Part shown: positions 28,318 to 36,931 of the stretch, one piece after another | Numbering within the stretch: the stretch's first letter is position 1 | Layout of the letters: each line of letters starts with the position of its first letter | The notes under the pieces: model-generated | What the model saw: only the letters and a program-made list of their open reading frames with translations | What the model was told of the DNA's origin: nothing | Database searches by the model: none | Source: Rhizobiaceae bacterium | GTDB taxonomy: Bacteria; Pseudomonadota; Alphaproteobacteria; Rhizobiales; Rhizobiaceae | DNA: 64,000 nt | NCBI GenBank assembly: GCA_025698895.1 | Contig: JAILWO010000004.1 | Span: forward strand, 62,001 to 126,000 | Direction: 5' to 3' | Program-made: the position numbers and the translations under genes

Positions 28318-28644
28318 ATGCGCAAGCGCATCATCATTCTCGCACTCAGCCTGCTGACGGGTTTCGGCGGAGCGGCGATGCCGCCGGCGACGAGCCTTGG
28401 CGTGCAGCAGGCGGTCGCGCAGGATTATCTGGGCCTGGGCGGCGGGCGCGGCCGGCCGGGCGGCAAGTTCTTTCGTGGCGGCGAGCGCAATCAGCGATAT
28501 CAGCGCGAAGACGGACGGCAGGGCGAATGGCGCTCCGAGCGCCGCGAGCGGGAGCCGCGCTTCGAGCGCCGCGATCGCGGACCGCGTTTCGAAAGGCGTG
28601 GCAAGGGCGGCAAAGGCGGCAAGGGCGGCGGGAAACGGCGGTAG
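28318..28644 (+). CDS. Secreted Arg/Gly-rich small protein
   Basis: A 108-residue protein with a signal peptide (MRKRIIILALSLLTGFGGAA, cleavage probably near VAQDY at about 35). The mature part is extremely basic and repetitive: GGGRGRPGG, then RRERE and RFERRDRGPRFERR units and a GKGGKGGKGGG tail. Such proteins occur in rhizobia without known function; nucleic acid or cell-wall binding is a guess. The reverse strand is open over the same region but looks like a composition-driven shadow. Confidence 0.55.
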   Translation: MRKRIIILALSLLTGFGGAAMPPATSLGVQQAVAQDYLGLGGGRGRPGGKFFRGGERNQRYQREDGRQGEWRSERREREPRFERRDRGPRFERRGKGGKGGKGGGKRR

Positions 28645-28797
28645 GGCGGCGGGAAACGCCGGCGCGGTCGGGAAAGGACCCCTTCGGCGCACGCCGCGCG
28701 GTCTACCGGAGCCGCCTGGCAGGGCCATGCCGGACACGGCGGGCGGAACCAGCTTGGCGCCAGGATCGTTCAGCATGGTCAACTCACGGAGTTCGCC

Positions 28798-28941
28798 ATG
28801 CCGGCCGCCCGTTCGATAGTGCGCCCGCTGATCGCGGCGCTGGTGATCGCCTTGGTCATCATCGTCTCGTTCCTGGGCGTGAAGCGGGGCGAGGGCGAGT
28901 TGGAACCGGTCGTCGCTGAAATGCCGGAAGGCGATGGGTAG
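28798..28941 (+). CDS. Small single-pass membrane protein (47 residues)
   Basis: The frame runs MPAARSIVRPLIAALVIALV, continues IIVSFLGVKRGEGELEP and stops at 28939-28941. A basic N-terminus, one clean hydrophobic helix (about residues 9-28) and an acidic tail make a typical small inner-membrane protein. A GGAG site lies eight bases upstream. It is short, so it is easily missed, and its function is unknown. Confidence 0.6.
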   Translation: MPAARSIVRPLIAALVIALVIIVSFLGVKRGEGELEPVVAEMPEGDG

Positions 28942-29241
28942 CCTCGCCACACCGCCAGGGGCCAAAGCCGTACCCCGCGGAAGCGATTCCTGAAAACAGG
29001 CCCGGAATGGCGCCTCGACAGTAGCCGAACCCGCCTGGCGGGCATCCCTTGCATGTCGGCGGCTTGCAGGCCCGGCTTATCCTCCGGCCGGCGGCCGTGG
29101 CGCGTCCTGACGGGGCAGCCCCGGCGGTAGTCTCGACGACATCCGATCCGTGATCGCGGCGAACGAGAAAGAAGCCGGCCACGGGGGCCGGCTTCTCCGG
29201 GACTTAGGGTTCGTCCCTAGGCTCTTCCTCAGGCGCGAGGC
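28942..29241. other. Gene-free spacer with terminator
   Basis: There is no supportable gene. At 29171-29195 the inverted repeat GAAGCCGGCC / GGCCGGCTTC forms a 10-bp stem that, on the minus strand, is followed by TTTCTCG. It probably ends the acidic repeat protein transcript. Confidence 0.5.
29171..29195 (-). terminator. Terminator for the acidic repeat protein gene
   Basis: A perfect 10-bp stem with a five-base loop, followed on the minus strand by a short T-rich stretch, about 45 bases past the stop of the gene at 29242. Confidence 0.65.
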
Positions 29242-29721
29242 TCAGGCGTCACCCTCGCCATCACCACCGGCACCGTCGTCGCCGCCGGCACCGTCATCGC
29301 CGCCGGCATCACCGTCGTCGCCTCCGGCATCGCCGTCGTCGCCGCCGGCACCATCGTCGCCACCGGCATCGCCGTCGTCGCCACCGGCATCGCCGTCGTC
29401 GCCACCGGCATCACCGTCGTCGCCACCGGCGTCACCGTCATCACCACCGGCATCACCGTCGTCGCCATCATCTCCAGTGTCGCCATCGTCGCCGGTGTCG
29501 CCGTCATCACCATCGTCGCCCTTCATGGCGTGCCCGGGCGAGTAGGAACTGGCGTTCTCGCCAGCGCCCTTTACCTGCCCCGGTGCCACTGTATTAGCGG
29601 GACCTTCCTGGTGGCCGGGACTGAAGGCGGAAGCACCTTGCGCGAGTGCCGCCGTGGTCGCTGCCGGGGAAAGCAGAAGGGCAAGCGTAAGGGCTGTGGT
29701 TCCAAGCAGGGATTTTTTCAT
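29242..29721 (-). CDS. Secreted acidic repeat protein (GDDGDAG repeats)
   Basis: A 159-residue exported protein with a signal peptide (MKKSLLGTTALTLALLLSP, cleavage near ALAQGA at about 28). The mature N-terminus holds two similar SPGH units (FSPGHQEGP and YSPGHAMKG). The last 85 residues are almost only Gly, Asp and Ala, built from seven-residue GGDDGDA units and shorter GDDGDT units. The very acidic, regular tail could bind calcium or other cations in the envelope; that is an inference. The ATG at 29721 has a GGAGA site. The DNA repeats are near-identical, so length variation between strains is expected. Confidence 0.7.
   Translation of the reverse strand: MKKSLLGTTALTLALLLSPAATTAALAQGASAFSPGHQEGPANTVAPGQVKGAGENASSYSPGHAMKGDDGDDGDTGDDGDTGDDGDDGDAGGDDGDAGGDDGDAGGDDGDAGGDDGDAGGDDGAGGDDGDAGGDDGDAGGDDGAGGDDGAGGDGEGDA
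29245..29515 (-). repeat. Tandem repeat within the acidic protein gene
   Basis: The DNA consists of roughly 21-base units (GGCATCGCCGTCGTCGCCAC and variants) encoding GGDDGDA. Copies are highly similar, which favours slippage. Confidence 0.8.
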
Positions 29722-30209
29722 CTCGGGTCTCCGTTTTTGTCCCTTCGATTGTCCCTTCGGATCCCGGACCGGGGACGGACATCCACGAACCGGAGCCTCA
29801 CGAGACACGGGCCAGTGACACGACGCAACCCGATAACTATTGAAATTCAATATGTTAATGAGAACGAACGTGAATGATCCCGACACGGTACGGCCGTAAT
29901 CCCACGACGGATGGCGTAATGGTGACCAAGGCAGCGCAGCCTCGACACATCGATGGCGGCAATGCGTCGTGAAGGCGAAGGGTGGGGCGACGCTCGCCGG
30001 ATGCCCAAAGCGGGCGGATAGCCGTGGCGGGATCCAGTGGAGGCCAAGGCGCGGGAAGGAAGATTGGAGGCATCCGAGCGGGCTATAGCCTCGCGCGATA
30101 ATTTCAATAGAACAGCGCTATAGCCCCAGCTTCCCATTGCGGTCCGAGACTGGGGCCCTCCTTGGATTCGTCCGCAGCCCCTTACGAGGCGGGCTTTCGT
30201 TGGCGGCGA
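29722..30209. other. Gene-free region with palindromic promoter-type site
   Basis: No gene is supported here. AT-rich sequence around 29838-29852 holds the perfect odd palindrome TATTGAA-A-TTCAATA, about 117 bases upstream of the acidic protein start. It is a plausible operator or promoter element. Confidence 0.4.
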
Positions 30210-30515
30210 TCAGTAGTCCTCGTAGTAGCGATCGTCGCACGGTGCGGTGTAGATCTGGCCGTAGCGATCTTGATAGCGGCACATCCGTTGACCACGGGGA
30301 GTGGTGGCCTGCCCGACAACCGCGCCAAGCAGGGCGCCGCCGGCCGCGCCGGCAAGTGTGCTGCGCGTGTTCCCGCCGAGCGCCTGACCCGCCAAGGCGC
30401 CGGCGCCGGCACCAATGACTGCACCCGTCGTGGCGCGCTGTTCGCTTTCGGTCGCGCAGCCTGCCAGGGCGAAGGTGAGCAATACGGCAGCCAGGGTGAT
30501 TTTCGGCATGTTCAT
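30210..30515 (-). CDS. Glycine-zipper lipoprotein (17-kDa surface antigen-like)
   Basis: A 101-residue lipoprotein with lipobox ALAGC (Cys20). The centre is a glycine-zipper (GAVIGAGAGALAGQALGG, then AGAAGGALLGAVVGQ), as in the 17-kDa surface antigen and SlyB-type outer membrane lipoproteins. The C-terminus has CRYQDRYGQIYTAPCDDRYY with two cysteines that may pair. An AGAGGAACC site precedes the ATG. It is expected in the outer membrane; the role is unknown. Confidence 0.8.
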   Translation of the reverse strand: MNMPKITLAAVLLTFALAGCATESEQRATTGAVIGAGAGALAGQALGGNTRSTLAGAAGGALLGAVVGQATTPRGQRMCRYQDRYGQIYTAPCDDRYYEDY

Positions 30516-30733
30516 GGAGTGGTTCCTCTCTCGGTTGTCCGCCCGCCAACGGCCTGGAGGACACCTACTCGCTCCATGATGAACAAAAGCTGACCGCCCA
30601 CCGAGGCAGGCATTCGAAGTGCAACGAGCGCCTCAGCAAGTTCGCCCGGCTTGAGGATGTTCGGCACGATCGCGCCGATCACAGTTCAGAATTCGAGGGG
30701 CGCTCGACCTCCACCGGATTGGGCGTGGTGGCT

Positions 30734-31228
30734 TCACTGGCCGCTGAGATACTGGCGGTTCACCCAACCTTCCCATCCATCGACGCGAACCTTCTGCCAA
30801 CTGCCCTTCGAGTAGGGAAGGAATGCGATATCGCACTGGTGACGGGAGAGTTTGGTCAGGACCCGCGACTGGGATGACGGCCAGGCGCGAACGTTCAAAA
30901 CATCGCCTGCCGCAACTCCTGTGACGCAGTACATGGACGGCGACACCATGGCGATATAGCGCCTGTGGACCCAGCCCAGCGAATGACCGTCCTCCACCGG
31001 ACACCAGCTACCGCGGCATTCGTCGTTTACCCGGATACCGCACTCACCATAGCGCTTGCGAGCAGCTATCGGCGCACTGGCACTGGGGCCGTCGCGCATG
31101 TTCAGCCGGTCATCGGTGCGCACATTGACGACGCAGTGCTCCTCCCCGGGCACCACATCCGCGGCAGCTATTCCAGCGACGCCGGCCACGAGTAAGACAA
31201 CAAAGGCAAACACAGAGCGCTTGTTCAT
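30734..31228 (-). CDS. Secreted protein with two bacterial SH3-type domains
   Basis: A 164-residue exported protein with a signal peptide to about residue 23 (AGIAAADVVPG). Two SH3b-like domains follow. The first has DDRLNMRDGPSASAPI, GWVHRRYIA and cysteine pairs. The second has GDVLNVRAWPSSQSRVLTKL, WQKVRVDGWEGWVNRQYLSG. SH3b domains bind peptidoglycan or other envelope ligands. GGGAGG precedes the ATG. Confidence 0.8.
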   Translation of the reverse strand: MNKRSVFAFVVLLVAGVAGIAAADVVPGEEHCVVNVRTDDRLNMRDGPSASAPIAARKRYGECGIRVNDECRGSWCPVEDGHSLGWVHRRYIAMVSPSMYCVTGVAAGDVLNVRAWPSSQSRVLTKLSRHQCDIAFLPYSKGSWQKVRVDGWEGWVNRQYLSGQ

Positions 31229-31632
31229 CCGAACCTCCCAACTCTGCGACAGATTAATACGGGTAGGCTGAACGCCGGATGTACGGGGAGCCGATCAATG
31301 CGGTAAAAGCTATGGTATTGACCACTGCAAATTCGGCGAGGACGTCTTCTTCAAAGCTTACCATAAGCTTAATGCCCTCCGTCGTGACACGCTAAGAAAA
31401 GCAATTGCGGCGGCGGAAATATCAATGCTGAGGGCACGAATTTGGCGGCCGGCAAGAACGCGTATTCGTCCACCTGATTCCCGGCGGGCCGATAGAATTC
31501 GCGCGCGCGGTCAGGAAATGGCCAGGCAAGCTGATCAAAACAGCCCCGACTATTTTTAGGCGCCAGAAAGCGGGGAAGGCCGCTTCCGACTTAGCAGAAG
31601 CCAAAAGAAATCAAGCAGCTATGCAGATAAAT
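31229..31632. other. Low-GC region next to tRNA-Asn, possible gene remnant
   Basis: No intact gene is supported. The GC content drops visibly. The plus strand can be read from 31272 as a chain including GIDHCKFGEDVFFKAYHKLN and ending at 31558, while a second frame (EFGGRQERVFVHLIPGGP onward) continues past it, as in a frameshifted remnant. A short minus-strand frame also exists. The region abuts the 3' end of tRNA-Asn, a common integration point. Confidence 0.3.
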
Positions 31633-31707
31633 TGGCTCCCCGGGCCGGATTCGAACCAGCGACCAACCGGTTAACAGCCGGTTGCTCTACCGCTGAGCTA
31701 CCGGGGA
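31633..31707 (-). tRNA. tRNA-Asn (GTT)
   Basis: A 75-base cloverleaf. The acceptor stem TCCCCGG / CCGGGGA, the D-arm AGCTCAGCGGTAGAGC, the anticodon loop CTGTTAA with GTT, and the T-arm GGTTCGAATCC are all present. CCA is encoded. Confidence 0.96.
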
Positions 31708-31897
31708 ATGGCCTGTGCTCGCGTGAGACGGGTCGCCTATAGCAAAGGAAATCGCGCTTTGCAAAGCGCGCATCGGCAAGAAAATCACATCCCGCTGCGG
31801 CAATTTTGCCGCCATGATCTCGCAATCGTCACAGCCGCGGGTCATATCAGGCCGGCCGGCTCCGCCGCCGGTCCACGAGACGGGAGCGAAACTGGCA

Positions 31898-32194
31898 ATG
31901 ACGGAACGGGAAGCCGGAGCTGACGCCCGACCGCGCGTGAAAGTGCTGGGCCGCGAATTCGGCCTGCCGCGCTCGCGCCTGGCGCGCATCGTCGTCGGCG
32001 TCCTGCTGATGGCGGGCGGCGTAGTGGGTTTCCTGCCGATCCTCGGCTTCTGGATGCTGCCGCTGGGACTGCTCGTCCTGTCCTATGATTTCGCGGTCGC
32101 TCGCCGCTGGCGACGCAGGCTGGCGGTGTGGTGGGAGCGGCGTAAGGCGGCACGGGCCGGACAGGCCCGGGGGCGCGGCAACGGCAAGGCGTAG
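31898..32194 (+). CDS. Small two-helix membrane protein
   Basis: A 98-residue protein with one long hydrophobic hairpin (IVVGVLLMAGGVVGFLPILG, then FWMLPLGLLVLSYDFAV) followed by a strongly basic tail (RRWRRRLAVWWERRKAAR). The glycine/proline turn resembles the PGPGW-type small membrane family. The ATG at 31898 was chosen over an upstream in-frame ATG because it has a GGGAG site. The function is unknown. Confidence 0.6.
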   Translation: MTEREAGADARPRVKVLGREFGLPRSRLARIVVGVLLMAGGVVGFLPILGFWMLPLGLLVLSYDFAVARRWRRRLAVWWERRKAARAGQARGRGNGKA

Positions 32195-32266
32195 CCGCGG
32201 ACGCGGCGCGGCCGGGCGCGTTCGATGCAGGTCACTCAAATGGTTCAAGCTTGCCGACGATCCGGG

Positions 32267-32485
32267 TCAGCCGTCCGGCGCGGCGTCGATCCGCGCCGTC
32301 GCTTCCTCTCCCGGATCACTGGTCTTCTCGGGCTCGACATAGACGAGGCTGGCCGAGGACGGGCCATGGCTTTCGGGAAGGGCCAGGAAGACGAAGGCGG
32401 TGATCGCCGCCACCACGCACAGGCCAAGCACGCCGATCGCGCCGAGCCCGCTGCCTTCATCTTCGGATGTGTCGTCGTCTCGCAT
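32267..32485 (-). CDS. Small hypothetical membrane protein
   Basis: A 72-residue protein with an acidic N-terminus (MRDDDTSEDEGS), one hydrophobic helix (LGAIGVLGLCVVAAITAFVF) and an acidic tail. There is no good ribosome binding site, so it is a moderate call. It lies just downstream of the histidine kinase gene on the same strand, but the gap is about 100 bases. Confidence 0.45.
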   Translation of the reverse strand: MRDDDTSEDEGSGLGAIGVLGLCVVAAITAFVFLALPESHGPSSASLVYVEPEKTSDPGEEATARIDAAPDG

Positions 32486-32589
32486 GAACCCGAAACGATC
32501 ACGGCATGTCGAAGTTCCGCGATAGCCGGCTCAGCATCGGAGTTAACGGCACATCCGTCGCCCTCACGCGGCGGATGAGCCGCGCCGGC

Positions 32590-33621
32590 TCAGGCCCGCG
32601 TCCACTCCGGCACGGAATGAGCCGCGGCGCTGACGGACGAAAGGGGCGCCCGCAGCTCCCAGTGCATGCGGCCGCGCTGCCGCTCCACCGTGGCGCGCCC
32701 GCCGAGCGCGTTGGGCGTGACGTGTTCGAGGACGACGGTGCCGAAGCCCCTTGCCTCGTCCATGTCCGCCATGCCGGACGGATCGAGCGTTTCGTCCCAT
32801 TCCAGGCGGAACTCATCCTGGCCGGTGGCGGCCTTGCCCACGCTCCATTCGATGCGGATGCGGCCGGTCGCCGAGGAAAGGGCGCCGTATTTGACGGCGT
32901 TGGTCGCCAGTTCGTGGAAGGCCATGCCCAGATGCTGGACGGCGTTGGGCTGCAGGGTGAGCATCTTCCCCGTCAGCGTGACCTGGCCCTCATGGTCAAA
33001 GGGCTGAAGATGCTCGGTGACGAGGTCGATCAGGCCGGCGCCGTTCCATTCCGACGAGACCAGCAGATCATGCGAGCGTGACAGCGCCATGATCCGCTCG
33101 CGCACGGTTCTCTCGAAGGTCTCCGGCGAGATCGAACGCTTGCGGGTCTCGCGGATCATGGACAGGATCACGGCGAACTGGTTCTTGACGCGATGATTGA
33201 CCTCGCGCAGCAAGAGCCGGATGCGGCGTTCGTTCTCCTTGGTGGCGGAAATGTCGCGGGCGATCGTGGACGCGCCGACGATCTGGCCGGACGGGTCCAT
33301 GATCGGCGAGACCGTGATCGAGATCGGAACGACCGTGCCATCCTTGCGGCGGCGAATCGTCTCGAAGGAAGGCATGCGCTCGCCGCTCCTGATGCGGCTT
33401 ATGATCTCGGTCTCCTCGTTCCTGAGATGCTCGGGGATGAGCATGAGGATCGAGTGGCCGACCGCTTCCTCGGCCGTGTAGCCGAACAGCCGCTCGGCGG
33501 CCTTGTTCCAGCTGGTCACGACCGAGTTCAGATCCTTCGAGATGATGGCGTCGTAGGACGACTCCACGATGGCGGCCAGACGGGCCTCGGCATCGGCGGT
33601 GTTGACCTTGCGTTTCGGCAC
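32590..33621 (-). CDS. PAS-domain sensor histidine kinase, HWE type
   Basis: A 343-residue cytoplasmic kinase. One PAS domain (ARLAAIVESSYDAIISKDLN, WNKAAERLFGYTAEEAVG, PISITVSPIMDPSG) is followed by an HWE/HisKA_2 core with the phosphorylated histidine in LLREVNHRVKNQF (His143), the N-box AFHELATNAVKYG (Asn241) and the RLEWDE segment that gives the family its name. No response regulator gene is adjacent, so it is an orphan. HWE kinases are abundant in rhizobia and many sense light or stress. The GTG at 33621 follows GGAGGG closely; a TTG at 33636 is an alternative. Confidence 0.88.
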   Translation of the reverse strand: MPKRKVNTADAEARLAAIVESSYDAIISKDLNSVVTSWNKAAERLFGYTAEEAVGHSILMLIPEHLRNEETEIISRIRSGERMPSFETIRRRKDGTVVPISITVSPIMDPSGQIVGASTIARDISATKENERRIRLLLREVNHRVKNQFAVILSMIRETRKRSISPETFERTVRERIMALSRSHDLLVSSEWNGAGLIDLVTEHLQPFDHEGQVTLTGKMLTLQPNAVQHLGMAFHELATNAVKYGALSSATGRIRIEWSVGKAATGQDEFRLEWDETLDPSGMADMDEARGFGTVVLEHVTPNALGGRATVERQRGRMHWELRAPLSSVSAAAHSVPEWTRA

Positions 33622-33761
33622 ATGCCCTCCGGACAAGTCGTTTTCCTGTCGCGCCTCTATCCCGCGCAGGGGGCCGGGCCGACCCTGAGTTCACAAAGAC
33701 CGGGCAACGCATAACCGTCAAGGAGGTTGCAACCCTGAAGGCACAAGAAGCAGGCCGCGCA

Positions 33762-33965
33762 CTACAGCAGCGACAGGATGCCTTGCGCCGCGGCCGTGAC
33801 CAGCGTCGCCGCGACGCTTGAGCCCAGCGAGAAGGTGAACCAGCCCTTGAGCGCCTGACGCCAGGTGAGCCTGACCTCCGCGACAACGATGACGACGACC
33901 CGGAATATCTCGATGCTCGCAAGCGAGACGAGGACGACCGTTGCAATCAGGACGATGGCTTCCAT
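33762..33965 (-). CDS. Small hypothetical membrane protein
   Basis: A protein of 67 residues if it starts at the ATG at 33965 (MEAIVLIATVVLVSLASIEI), which has an AGGAG word close upstream. Two hydrophobic segments are separated by a short charged loop (EVRLTWRQALKGW). A TTG at 34019 would give 85 residues. The function is unknown. Confidence 0.45.
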   Translation of the reverse strand: MEAIVLIATVVLVSLASIEIFRVVVIVVAEVRLTWRQALKGWFTFSLGSSVAATLVTAAAQGILSLL

Positions 33966-34319
33966 TGCTCCTATCGCGGCCAGCCAGGCCGTGCCCTTTC
34001 CCGGTTCGCCTTCGGCCAACCCGACAGGCCGAAGACCGGTGCTCTGTTTCCGTCATTCGCATTCCCATTAGCCGTCGGTACACCTGCCGAAATCCATGCA
34101 ACCACCGGCAACTGCGTGATTCCATGGAAAGTTTCACATTCGCCGTTCGATCTCCATTTCGACATCCGGCGGCGAATATGCCCGATCCGACGCCCGAGGC
34201 TCGCGGCGCGGGAGCCGTTGTTCAGAATGCGCAGAGGATGCCGTTCGGAATGACCTTCTACCGCTTGACCGGCAATCCGCGCTAACCTATTGAGCCCGCT
34301 GTGACGCCGCTGGCGCAGA

Positions 34320-34393
34320 GGCCTCGTGGCGGAGTGGTTACGCAGAGGACTGCAAATCCTTGCACCCCGGTTCGATTCCGGGCGAGGCCTCCA
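34320..34393 (+). tRNA. tRNA-Cys (GCA)
   Basis: A 74-base cloverleaf with acceptor GGCCTCG / CGAGGCC, anticodon loop CTGCAAA with GCA, T-arm GGTTCGATTCC and an encoded CCA. Confidence 0.96.
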
Positions 34394-34456
34394 GCAGCGC
34401 GGGACACGGCGTCACGGAAGCGGAGACCGCATCCGGCGGGACAGGGCGAGCGCTGA

Positions 34457-35137
34457 ATGACGATTGAACCCGACTACGCGGCGTTGCGCGCCAAGATGGT
34501 CGACAGCCAGGTGCGCACCACCGACGTCACCGACCACGCCATCGTGTCGGCCCTGCTTTCGGTGCCGCGCGAGGAATTCGTGCCGGCCACGCGACGCGCG
34601 CTCGCCTATATCGACGAGGACCTGCTTCTGACGCCCGCGGCCGGCGCCAATCCGGCGCGGTGGCTGATGGAGCCGTCGCCCTTCGCCAAGCTTCTGCAAC
34701 TGGCCCGCATCACGCCCGACAGCGTGGTGCTCGACGTCGGCTGCGCCACCGGCTATTCGGCGGCCGTGCTGTCGCGCATCGCCCAGTCGGTCATCGCGGT
34801 CGAGCAGGACGAGGCGCTGGCGCAACTGGCGACGTCGACCCTTACGGGTCTCGGCTACGACAACGCTGTGGTGGTCACGGGGCCGCTTGCGGAAGGCTAT
34901 CCGAGCGAGGCGCCGTTCGACGTGATCCTGCTCGAAGGGGCCGTCGAGACAATCCCCCAGGCCCTGCTGGACCAGCTCAAGGACGGCGGCCGGCTCGTCG
35001 CGGCCGAGGGAACCGGCAACGCGGCGGTCGCCAAGGCCTGGATACGGGACGGGGCATCGATCTCGGCCGTGCGCGGGTTCAACGCCGCCGTCAAGCCGCT
35101 GCCGGGCTTCGAAAAGGCGGCCGAATTCCAGTTCTGA
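34457..35137 (+). CDS. Protein-L-isoaspartate O-methyltransferase family protein
   Basis: A 226-residue SAM-dependent methyltransferase of the Pcm family, which repairs isoaspartyl residues in aged proteins. Features are MVDSQVRTTDVTDHAIV, the PREEFVP segment, and the SAM loop VLDVGCATGYSAAVLSRI, then VIAVEQDEALAQLA. In this alphaproteobacterial branch the length and the EGTGNAAVAK C-terminal part differ from classical Pcm, so the substrate may differ. It lies just upstream of tolC and is conserved in this position in rhizobia. Confidence 0.82.
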   Translation: MTIEPDYAALRAKMVDSQVRTTDVTDHAIVSALLSVPREEFVPATRRALAYIDEDLLLTPAAGANPARWLMEPSPFAKLLQLARITPDSVVLDVGCATGYSAAVLSRIAQSVIAVEQDEALAQLATSTLTGLGYDNAVVVTGPLAEGYPSEAPFDVILLEGAVETIPQALLDQLKDGGRLVAAEGTGNAAVAKAWIRDGASISAVRGFNAAVKPLPGFEKAAEFQF

Positions 35138-35345
35138 CGCCGCGCGACCGTTCGACACAACTGCAACACATGTCGTGGAATAACAACAGGTAACGGTTTC
35201 GCGATCCGTTTGGGCGCCCTGTTCGGTTGCGCACGCGAAGCGTCTCGGGTAGCCATGCGTCGGCGCGTGCGCTGCGGCATGAACGGTTCGCCGTGCGACG
35301 CGATCGGCAAGGGGCATACTCGCCCGTGCGCAGTGAGGTGGGTTC

Positions 35346-36722
35346 GTGTCGCGAATTTCGGGAATCCTGGCGGTCGCCATCGTCGCGACGGCGCTGATGG
35401 CGGGGCCGCAGGCGGTCCTGGCCGAAACCATCGAAGGCGCGATGGCGAAGGCCTATCGCAACAATTCCGAACTGAACAAGGCGCGCGCCGGGGTACGGGT
35501 GACCGACGAGGGCGTGGCGATCGCCAAGTCGGGCTACCGGCCGACGATCGGCGCGCAGGGAACGATCGATTATACCAAGCAGAGCGGGACGAGCCTGGCG
35601 ACCGGTTCGTTCGGCGTCGCCATCCAGCAGTCGATCTTCGACGGTTTCCAGACGCGCAACAATGTGCGCGCCGCCGAATCGCAGGTGCGCGCGGCCAATG
35701 AGGGGCTGCGCAACGTCGAGCAGAATATCCTCCAGACGGCGGTCGGCGCCTATATGGACGTCATCCGCGACCGGCGAATCGCGACATTGACCGAGCAGAA
35801 TCTGGAGTTCCTGACCGAGCAGGTGCGGGCCGCGCGCTCGCGTTTCGAGGTTGGCGAGGGCACCCGCACCGACGTGGCGCAGGCCGAAGCCAGCCAGGCG
35901 GCGGCCGTGGCGCAGGTGAGTGCGGCCCGCGCACAGGCGGCCGTCAGCGCCGCGCTCTACCGGCAGGTGGTGGGCGAGGAGCCCGGCAGCCTGCAAGGCG
36001 CCGGCCCGGTGAGGGCGGCGCTGCCGTCCAATTTCGAGCAGGCCTTTGCCATCGCGCTGACCGAACATCCGGCCATCAAGGCGAACCTGCATCTGGTTGA
36101 CGCGGCCGCCTTCTCGGTGAAGTCGGCCGAGGGGGCGATGCTGCCCCAGGTGAACGCCGAGGCCGGCGTCTCGACCAGTTTCCGCGAGACCTATTCGGAT
36201 CTGCCGGGTGTCGGTGCGCAGGACGGGACGACCGAATCGTTCAATATCGGGGCCACGCTGACGGTACCGATCTACCAGGGCGGCCGTGCCTCCGCGCAGG
36301 TGCGCCAGCGGAAGGAGAGTCTCGGCGAGGCGCGCATCGACGTGGACGTGACGCGCGACCAGGTGCGCCAGGCCTTGTCGGCGGCGTGGTCGCAATATCG
36401 TGCGGCGCAGGAAAGCGTGGAGGCCGACCGGCTGGTCGTCAACGCCGCGCAACTGGCGCTGAACGGCGTGATCGAGGAGCGCAATGTCGGCCAGCGGACG
36501 ACGCTGGACGTGCTCAACGCGCAGGCCGACGTGATCCAGGCGCAGGTGCAGCTCGCCCAGGACGAGCGCGACGTGGTCGTGGCGAGCTACGCCATCCTGT
36601 CGGCGGCGGGACGTCTTTCGGTGAGCCGGCTGGGGCTGGCCGTCGAGCGGTACGATCCAGGCGAGCATTACCGCGCTGTCAAGGACAAGTGGTACGGGAC
36701 CAAGACGCCCGACGCGCGCTGA
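35346..36722 (+). CDS. tolC: TolC-family outer membrane channel protein
   Basis: This 458-residue outer membrane efflux and type I secretion channel assembles as a trimer with a long periplasmic barrel. A signal peptide ends near VLAETIEGA (about residue 27). The two OEP repeats are visible: LNKARAGVRVTDEGVAIAKSGYRP with VEQNILQTAVGAYMDVIRD, and later IKANLHLVDAAAFSVKSAEG with VNAAQLALNGVIEERNVGQRT. The GTG start has a GAGGTG site. No inner membrane partner is nearby, so it probably serves several exporters. Confidence 0.93.
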   Translation: MSRISGILAVAIVATALMAGPQAVLAETIEGAMAKAYRNNSELNKARAGVRVTDEGVAIAKSGYRPTIGAQGTIDYTKQSGTSLATGSFGVAIQQSIFDGFQTRNNVRAAESQVRAANEGLRNVEQNILQTAVGAYMDVIRDRRIATLTEQNLEFLTEQVRAARSRFEVGEGTRTDVAQAEASQAAAVAQVSAARAQAAVSAALYRQVVGEEPGSLQGAGPVRAALPSNFEQAFAIALTEHPAIKANLHLVDAAAFSVKSAEGAMLPQVNAEAGVSTSFRETYSDLPGVGAQDGTTESFNIGATLTVPIYQGGRASAQVRQRKESLGEARIDVDVTRDQVRQALSAAWSQYRAAQESVEADRLVVNAAQLALNGVIEERNVGQRTTLDVLNAQADVIQAQVQLAQDERDVVVASYAILSAAGRLSVSRLGLAVERYDPGEHYRAVKDKWYGTKTPDAR

Positions 36723-36931
36723 CGAGACGGGCTGGGGGGGTTGCCGCGGCGGCGGAGCGCGTTCGCGACCACTCATACACCATTTCATCCGATTTATTGT
36801 GAGAAACGGCGCCGTCGCCGCGACGGGGATTCTCCGCGCGAGCCTCGTGGGGTAGGGTTGGTCATGATTCGGCCGTTCGCGTCGCGGGGACGCGGCGGCA
36901 CGGATGCGAACACAGGGCGGCGGACTTGACC

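Noticed and set aside
28204-28965. Large minus-strand reading frame of 253 residues
   Set aside because: It overlaps the plus-strand secreted protein and the 47-residue protein, has an Ala/Pro-rich composition expected of a GC-rich shadow frame, and has no recognisable domain.
29245-29515. CRISPR array
   Set aside because: The repeats have no spacers and are a tandem coding repeat in frame with the acidic protein.
34124-34285. Possible 53-residue plus-strand protein before tRNA-Cys
   Set aside because: It has no good ribosome binding site, no signal or membrane segment, and no recognised family.
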